From assembly GCA_937921595.1 (NCBI GenBank), contig CAKZTD010000095.1, positions 1-59,159 on the forward strand: a stretch of 59,159 nt of DNA, in the 5' to 3' direction. The first letter of the stretch is position 1; every line of letters begins with the position of its first letter. This document shows positions 54,469-59,159 of the stretch, piece by piece. The stretch comes from an uncultured Saprospiraceae bacterium. Its GTDB lineage: Bacteria; Bacteroidota; Bacteroidia; Chitinophagales; Saprospiraceae. The notes under the pieces are model-generated. The model was not told where the DNA came from. It worked only from the letters and a program-made list of their open reading frames with translations, and searched no databases. Position numbers and translations under genes: made by a program.

Positions 54469-56310
54469 ATGCTCTCTACACTTGACCAATCAACAAAGGT
54501 ACTAGCTCTTACTTTGACTTGTATCTTGTTTTCTCTTTTTTCATTTGCTCAAGACCAAGCCTATCTTGACAGCTTAGAGCAAGTCACCCTTACAGCAGAA
54601 AATGATACTTTCAGGCTTGATGCTCATGATAAACTACGAAGATATTATGTTCGAGTTGAATTAGAAAAAGCAAAGTTTCACGCTCAGGAAGCTATAAAAA
54701 TTGCAAAACAATTAAAAATGCCTCACCCTGTGAACAAGGGTAGAATATCATTAGGACAGGTTTTGTTTTATAAAGGAGAATACCAGGGTGCCATCGAAAA
54801 CTTCCTAACTGCAGAGCCATTCTATGCTGAAAAAAAAGACAGTATATTTCTTGGAGCTATTTATAATGGCTTAGCTGCTTGTTATCAAGAATCAAATGAT
54901 TCTATAGCCATGAATTATTTTCAAAAAGCTTATAGCATCTATGCTGATGTACATCCTAAAAAAGCTGGAATTGCATTGGCAAACATAGGCAATGTTCATT
55001 CTGAGAATAAGAGGTATGAGCAAGCTATTAAAACATTAAGAAAAGCGGTAGCACTCTTTGATCCGATTAAAGAAAAGTATTATTTTAATATTGCTAATTT
55101 AAATCTTGCAAACGCATTAAGCGAAATAGCTTCTTATGAAGAAGCTGAAAAAATTTATAGAGCTATTTTAGTTAGTTATAAAGACAAAGAAAATTTTGAT
55201 TTAAAAGCTTTTGCTCTTGGTGGCCTTGGTTACTGTCAATATAAAAAGAAGCAGTACAAAATAGCCACAATAAATTTAGAGCAAGCAGTAACAATGGGTG
55301 AAAAAATTGGTATTCAAGAAGACCTACTCCCTAAAATATTGGATCTATCCAATACCTATAAAGCAACTTCTGATTATAAAAACGCTTATCTGACTTTAGT
55401 TAAACATAAAACACTTACAGACAGTTTATTTTCAAAAGAAAAAGAGCAAATCTTGGCTGACGCTGTTTCAAAATATGAAGGAGAAAAGAAAGATCAAGAG
55501 ATTTCTCTTTTAAATACTGAAAGTGAATTGGCTACTTTGAAATATGAAAAAACCAATCGCGCGAGATTATTTTTTATTGCATTAAGCATTGGACTTTTAC
55601 TCTTTGCTGGTTTGCTTTACAAACTTATTCAAGATCGAAAGAAAGCCAACCGAAAACTCAAAATTCAAAATGAGCGAATCAATAAAGCTTTGAGTGAAAA
55701 AGAAATGTTGTTGCGAGAAATCCATCATCGGGTGAAGAATAATTTACAAGTGATTTCTTCTTTGTTAAGTATTCAAAGTCGAAAAATTGATGATCCAAGT
55801 GCGCTGGAAGCTATGCAAGAAAGTAGAAATAGAGTTCAATCTATGGCTCTCATTCATCAAAATCTGTATCAAGATCAAGAGCTTGTCGGTGTCGGAACTA
55901 AAGACTACATTGAAAAACTGGCTTTGAGTTTGGTTCAAAATTACAAGGTTGGAGATAATCAAGTTGAAGTTAAAACCGATATTGATGATGTAAAACTGGA
56001 TGTCGATACGATTATTCCGCTCGGCCTTATTTTAAATGAGCTAATCACCAATGCGCTGAAGTACGCTTTCGTTGAACAAAAAGATGGAAAGATTTTTATT
56101 GAATTGAAAAAGAATAATGAAGATTTAATTCTTAAAGTTTCAGATAATGGTGTTGGCTTACCGGAGTCATTTGGTAGTCAAAAAAACAGTGGCATTGGTT
56201 TTAGATTGATCGATGCATTTTCTAAAAAACTCGGAGCTAAATTGAATATTGAAAATCAAAGTAAAGGGACAAAAGTGAGTATGTGTATTTCGAATTTTAA
56301 GGCGGCGTAG
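54469..56310 (+). CDS. TPR-repeat sensor histidine kinase (HisKA_2 type)
   Basis: The 613-residue product has a signal peptide (TLTCILFSLFSFAQ), a periplasmic TPR region (about 35-345, with units such as ALANIGNVHSENKRYEQAIK and GLGYCQYKKKQYKIATINLE), a membrane helix near 364-386 (LFFIALSIGLLLFAGLLYKL) and a coiled coil. The H-box LLREIHHRVKNNLQVISSLL follows near 415-434, then an HATPase with LNELITNALKYAF near 521, DNGVGLP near 560 and GIGFRLIDAF near 575. This is the HWE/HisKA_2-like group common in Bacteroidota. No response regulator is adjacent, so it is an orphan here. The signal is unknown. Confidence 0.92.
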   Translation: MLSTLDQSTKVLALTLTCILFSLFSFAQDQAYLDSLEQVTLTAENDTFRLDAHDKLRRYYVRVELEKAKFHAQEAIKIAKQLKMPHPVNKGRISLGQVLFYKGEYQGAIENFLTAEPFYAEKKDSIFLGAIYNGLAACYQESNDSIAMNYFQKAYSIYADVHPKKAGIALANIGNVHSENKRYEQAIKTLRKAVALFDPIKEKYYFNIANLNLANALSEIASYEEAEKIYRAILVSYKDKENFDLKAFALGGLGYCQYKKKQYKIATINLEQAVTMGEKIGIQEDLLPKILDLSNTYKATSDYKNAYLTLVKHKTLTDSLFSKEKEQILADAVSKYEGEKKDQEISLLNTESELATLKYEKTNRARLFFIALSIGLLLFAGLLYKLIQDRKKANRKLKIQNERINKALSEKEMLLREIHHRVKNNLQVISSLLSIQSRKIDDPSALEAMQESRNRVQSMALIHQNLYQDQELVGVGTKDYIEKLALSLVQNYKVGDNQVEVKTDIDDVKLDVDTIIPLGLILNELITNALKYAFVEQKDGKIFIELKKNNEDLILKVSDNGVGLPESFGSQKNSGIGFRLIDAFSKKLGAKLNIENQSKGTKVSMCISNFKAA

Positions 56311-56396
56311 ATCGGAAAGACTGACTATAACTTAAACGTGACCCTGATTAATCATCTTCCTTTTTAAACACCTTCCTGATATAAATCATCTAAAAA

Positions 56397-56410
56397 AGTG
56401 ATTTACGTCA
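56397..56410. promoter_or_regulatory. Possible CRP/FNR-like site before the CoA transferase gene
   Basis: AGTGA-TTTACG-TCA partly matches TGTGA-N6-TCACA. A TTTG box ends at 56440, 35.5 bases from the dyad centre, the same distance as at the sulfur-block sites. A second FNR-like dyad (TGAT-N4-ATCA) lies at 56377-56388. Both are tentative. Confidence 0.3.
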
Positions 56411-56470
56411 TGGGGGGAATCTCTATTCTTTCCGAATTTGCATGCTTTATCAAGTTCTAATTCTTAATAG

Positions 56471-57739
56471 ATGGAATACCTAAAAGCATCAGAAGCTGTC
56501 AAGCAAGTTAAAAGTGGAGATCGAGTTTTTATTCATGGAAGTGCCGCAACTCCAAAAAGTTTATTAAAAGCACTTTTTAATAGAAAAGCATCCTTAAAAA
56601 ATGTTGAATTAGTCAGCATTAGTACTTTAGGTAATGATATTTTTGATACCCCTGATATAGAAAAAAGCTTCTTTGTCAATTCCCTTTTTGTTTCTCAGAA
56701 TGTTCGCAAAATAGTTGATGGAGATTATGGAGACTATATCCCAATTTTTTTAAGTGAAGTCCATTTACTTTTTGAAAAAAACATCCTACCCATTGATGTA
56801 GCTTTGATCCATGTCTCTCCTCCGGATAAACATGGTTATTGCTCCCTGGGAACTTCTGTCGACATTGCTAAGGCCGCCATAAAAAAAGCCAAACATATTA
56901 TTGCTCAAGTCAATCCCAATATGCCAAGAACTTTAGGGGACGGCATTATTCATATCAAAAAAATAAACGCTCTAGTTGAAGTCAATGATGCTTTACCTGA
57001 AGTCAGTTATCAGCAAAAAATAAATGCTGCGACTATCGCTATTGGGAAACATTGTGCAGAACTGATCGAAGATCGGTCTTGTCTTCAGATGGGCATCGGA
57101 GCTATCCCAGATGCTGTACTTTCTTGTTTGAATAATCATAAAGATTTGGGAATACATTCTGAAATGTTCTCCGATGGCGTTCTTCCTTTGGTAGAAAATG
57201 GCGTCATAACCAATAATTATAAAAAGAAACATTCTGGAAAATTGGTTACAAGTTTTGCAATTGGAACTAGAAAATTATACGATTTTATAGATGACAATCC
57301 TGAAGTTTGTTTCTTAGAAGCTCGGTATGTAAATGACACAAAAGTTATTCGTTCGAATCCAAGAGCGGTGGCTATTAATTCTGCTATAGAGATAGACATT
57401 ACAGGTCAGGTGTGTGCAGATTCTATTGGCACTTATCAATATTCCGGAGTTGGTGGACAAATGGATTTCATGAGAGGTGCGACACTTTCAAAAAAGGGAA
57501 AACCAATCATTGCATTGCAATCTACAACGAAAAGCGGGATTTCTAAAATTGTTCCTTTTCTAATGCAAGGAGGTGGTGTCGTGACAACCAGAGCTCATGT
57601 ACATTATGTGATTACAGAATATGGAGTTGCCTATCTTTTTGGTAAGAATCTAGAACAACGAGCTAAAGCATTATTAAATATAGCTCATCCAGATCATCGG
57701 GAAGAATTGGATCGTCAGATTTTTAAACGATTTGGGTAA
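56471..57739 (+). CDS. Acetyl-CoA hydrolase/transferase family CoA transferase
   Basis: The 422-residue product has SGDRVFIHGSAATPKSLLKA near 15-35, DVALIHVSPPDKHGYCSLGT near 110-130, LQMGIGAIPDAVL near 202-214, DLGIHSEMFSDGVLPLVENG near 225-245 (family catalytic Glu in SEM) and YSGVGGQMDFMRGA near 323-337. This is the layout of 4-hydroxybutyrate, succinyl and acetyl CoA-transferases (Cat1/AbfT group). It transfers CoA between acids such as acetate, succinate or 4-hydroxybutyrate; which one is not decided. It follows the kinase gene by 160 bases, with its own possible promoter. Confidence 0.9.
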   Translation: MEYLKASEAVKQVKSGDRVFIHGSAATPKSLLKALFNRKASLKNVELVSISTLGNDIFDTPDIEKSFFVNSLFVSQNVRKIVDGDYGDYIPIFLSEVHLLFEKNILPIDVALIHVSPPDKHGYCSLGTSVDIAKAAIKKAKHIIAQVNPNMPRTLGDGIIHIKKINALVEVNDALPEVSYQQKINAATIAIGKHCAELIEDRSCLQMGIGAIPDAVLSCLNNHKDLGIHSEMFSDGVLPLVENGVITNNYKKKHSGKLVTSFAIGTRKLYDFIDDNPEVCFLEARYVNDTKVIRSNPRAVAINSAIEIDITGQVCADSIGTYQYSGVGGQMDFMRGATLSKKGKPIIALQSTTKSGISKIVPFLMQGGGVVTTRAHVHYVITEYGVAYLFGKNLEQRAKALLNIAHPDHREELDRQIFKRFG

Positions 57740-57768
57740 AAAAAACACCCGCAAAAAGGTATTTTATT

Positions 57769-57981
57769 TTAGCCTTCTTTAAAAAGCACCGTCTTGACAC
57801 GACCTACTTCTCCTGTATCTAAGAGCACCTTAATTCCATGAGGATGAGAAGGTGACTTGGTTAATATTCTTTTGACAATACCTTCTGTAAGTTCACCTGA
57901 TCGTTGATCTTGTTTTTGCACGACTTCTACCACTGAACCAATTAGGATATTACTTCTTTTTTTACCATCTAAATTTTCCAT
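57769..57981 (-). CDS. YwbE family protein
   Basis: The ATG at 57979-57981 (MENLDGKKRSNILIGSVVEV) is preferred over an upstream GTG; the product is 70 residues. VVQKQDQRSGELTEGIVKRI and SPSHPHGIKVLLDTGEVGRV are the family signature of YwbE (DUF2196). The function is unknown; a small beta-barrel RNA- or nucleic-acid-binding fold is a common guess. It is convergent with the CoA transferase and divergent from the NRAMP-like gene. Confidence 0.9.
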   Translation of the reverse strand: MENLDGKKRSNILIGSVVEVVQKQDQRSGELTEGIVKRILTKSPSHPHGIKVLLDTGEVGRVKTVLFKEG

Positions 57982-58176
57982 CAACACTTTTTAAAATTTA
58001 TGTTTACAAAGGACAAACATAAGAATTAAAATGACAGCTTTTAGATCGAGAACCTGATTAATTTTTATTTTTAGAAAAGGTCTAAGATTGATATTTAAAT
58101 TAGTATTTTGCAAATGCAATTAATTCGAAACAAAGCAATAAAATAAACTGACAATACAAACATAGTTCCCTTGACT

Positions 58177-59159
58177 ATGAATAAAAAGGTAAGCAAGCTT
58201 AATTTTAAAACTTTACTTAAAAGTATAGGTCCTGGATTATTATTTGCCAGTACGGCCATAGGTATTTCCCATTTAGTATTGTCTACCAGAGCTGGTGCTC
58301 ACCACGGGATGATTTTCTTTTGGGTCATTCTTGGAGCTCTTATTTTAAAATATCCATTCTTTGAGATCGGACCAAGATATGTAAGTGCCACAGGTCACAG
58401 CTTACTCAAGGCATATAAAGATCAAGGCAAATGGGCTATTTATTTGTTCTTATTGATTATCGTCATTGATATGTTCGCCGTAACCGCAGGAGTCGGTGCT
58501 GTGAGTGCTGGTCTTTTAAAAACTATTTTTCCTTCCCTTGGTTTATCGATGGATTTCACATTAGCCTGCGTCTTAGGATTGACTGCTTTACTATTAATCA
58601 TTGGAGGTTATAAAGTGTTAGACCGTTCGATAAAACTAATTTCCGTAGTCCTTTTTATAAGCGTGTTGATTGCATTTTTTGCAGTATTTTTTAAAGGCCC
58701 AGTTGAGCCTCTTGCTGACTTTATCCCGCCTGCCATTACGGAAGGAAAAGGTCTTGTGCTTTTGATTAGTTTGTTGGGATGGATGCCCGTTGGCATGGAA
58801 GCTTCTGCAATGCATAGTATTTGGATGGTCGAAAATTCTAAAAATAAATACTACCTCCCAAGCCTTAAAGAAAGTCTTTTTGACTTTAATCTAGGCTATG
58901 CCTTTACGACCGTTTTGGCTTTAATGTTTATGACCATTGGAGCTTATACCGTTTATGGTAGTGGGAATTTATTAGAAGGTTCTCCTATTGTCTTTTCGAC
59001 TAAACTGATCAATATTTTCACTCAAAATCTTGGTGACTGGTCTTATCTCATCATTGCAATTGCTGCCTTTGGAACTATCTATGGAACATTGATTACGGCT
59101 TGGGATGCTTTTGCAAGGAGCTTGGTAAAAGGTATTCAACTTTTAAAATTTGAAGAAAT
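58177..59159 (+). CDS. NRAMP-like metal/ion transporter with non-canonical motifs (3' end missing)
   Basis: The gene runs off the window; about 327 residues are visible from the ATG at 58177 (MNKKVSKLNFKTLLKSIGPG). At least eight hydrophobic segments are present. The first reads GPGLLFASTAIGISHLVLST, where canonical NRAMP proteins have DPGN, and the sixth reads LGWMPVGMEASAMHSIWM, where they have MPH. Both metal-binding motifs are therefore altered, as in the divergent NRAMP-like proteins of Bacteroidota; the order and spacing of helices remain those of NRAMP. The transported ion may be Mg, another cation, or not a metal. No regulator or partner gene is in sight. Confidence 0.82.
   Translation, partial: MNKKVSKLNFKTLLKSIGPGLLFASTAIGISHLVLSTRAGAHHGMIFFWVILGALILKYPFFEIGPRYVSATGHSLLKAYKDQGKWAIYLFLLIIVIDMFAVTAGVGAVSAGLLKTIFPSLGLSMDFTLACVLGLTALLLIIGGYKVLDRSIKLISVVLFISVLIAFFAVFFKGPVEPLADFIPPAITEGKGLVLLISLLGWMPVGMEASAMHSIWMVENSKNKYYLPSLKESLFDFNLGYAFTTVLALMFMTIGAYTVYGSGNLLEGSPIVFSTKLINIFTQNLGDWSYLIIAIAAFGTIYGTLITAWDAFARSLVKGIQLLKFEE

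Overview
The window reads as chromosomal DNA of an AT-rich Bacteroidota bacterium, most likely from the Saprospiraceae/Lewinella side of the phylum. The assignment rests on gene content: a SusC/SusD pair, type IX secretion (T9SS) C-terminal sorting domains of both type A and type B, SprB-type repeats, FG-GAP/UnbV proteins, many lipoproteins, GH97 and GH130 enzymes, weak ribosome binding sites with several TTG starts, and TAnnTTTG-like promoter boxes. No rRNA, tRNA, CRISPR array, insertion sequence or phage gene was seen. Family names come from motif recognition by eye, not from a database search.

Layout. 1-3010 is a sulfur-handling block on the plus strand: the tail of a rhodanese, an MFS transporter, and a split YeeE/YedE transporter pair. 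It has three CRP/FNR-type palindromes and a tandem-hairpin leader or small RNA. 3007-7696 holds a large lipoprotein, a small two-helix membrane protein and a secreted protein of uncertain role. 7779-21897 is a minus-strand run of GH97, SusC, SusD, a giant FG-GAP/UnbV lipoprotein, a vanadium-haloperoxidase/PAP2 lipoprotein and a second FG-GAP/UnbV protein. It looks like a small polysaccharide-utilisation-like locus joined to an oxidative or phosphatase module. 22237-29874 carries a 59-residue CxxCxGxG protein, a 2190-residue T9SS adhesin-like protein and a small lipoprotein with a cytochrome-like tail.

30083-39975 is mostly housekeeping and acyl-CoA metabolism: propionyl-CoA synthetase, M1 aminopeptidase, ABC-F ATPase, GrpB family, a YdhR-like protein, a MaoC hydratase and an SDR reductase. 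40080-45030 is a compact minus-strand operon with three different xylose-isomerase-like TIM-barrel proteins, an alpha/beta hydrolase and two proteins of unknown function. 45243-51032 has a T9SS type A protein, a GH130 lipoprotein and an unknown lipoprotein. 51125-54176 is an AraB-AraD-HAD operon for L-ribulose. 54469-59159 holds a TPR histidine kinase, a CoA transferase, a YwbE protein and a truncated NRAMP-like transporter.

How it fits together: surface carbohydrate capture (SusCD, GH97, GH130, T9SS proteins) could feed sugar isomerisation (TIM-barrel operon) and L-ribulose phosphorylation and epimerisation (AraB/AraD). That link is inference. The most unusual signals are: two small families of structured intergenic repeats (about 5.9 and 10.9 kb; about 14.4 and 29.9 kb); a set of CRP/FNR-like palindromes each followed at nearly the same spacing by a TTG/TTTG box; the SusCD/FG-GAP/haloperoxidase locus; the triple TIM-barrel operon; and an NRAMP-like transporter without the canonical metal-binding motifs.
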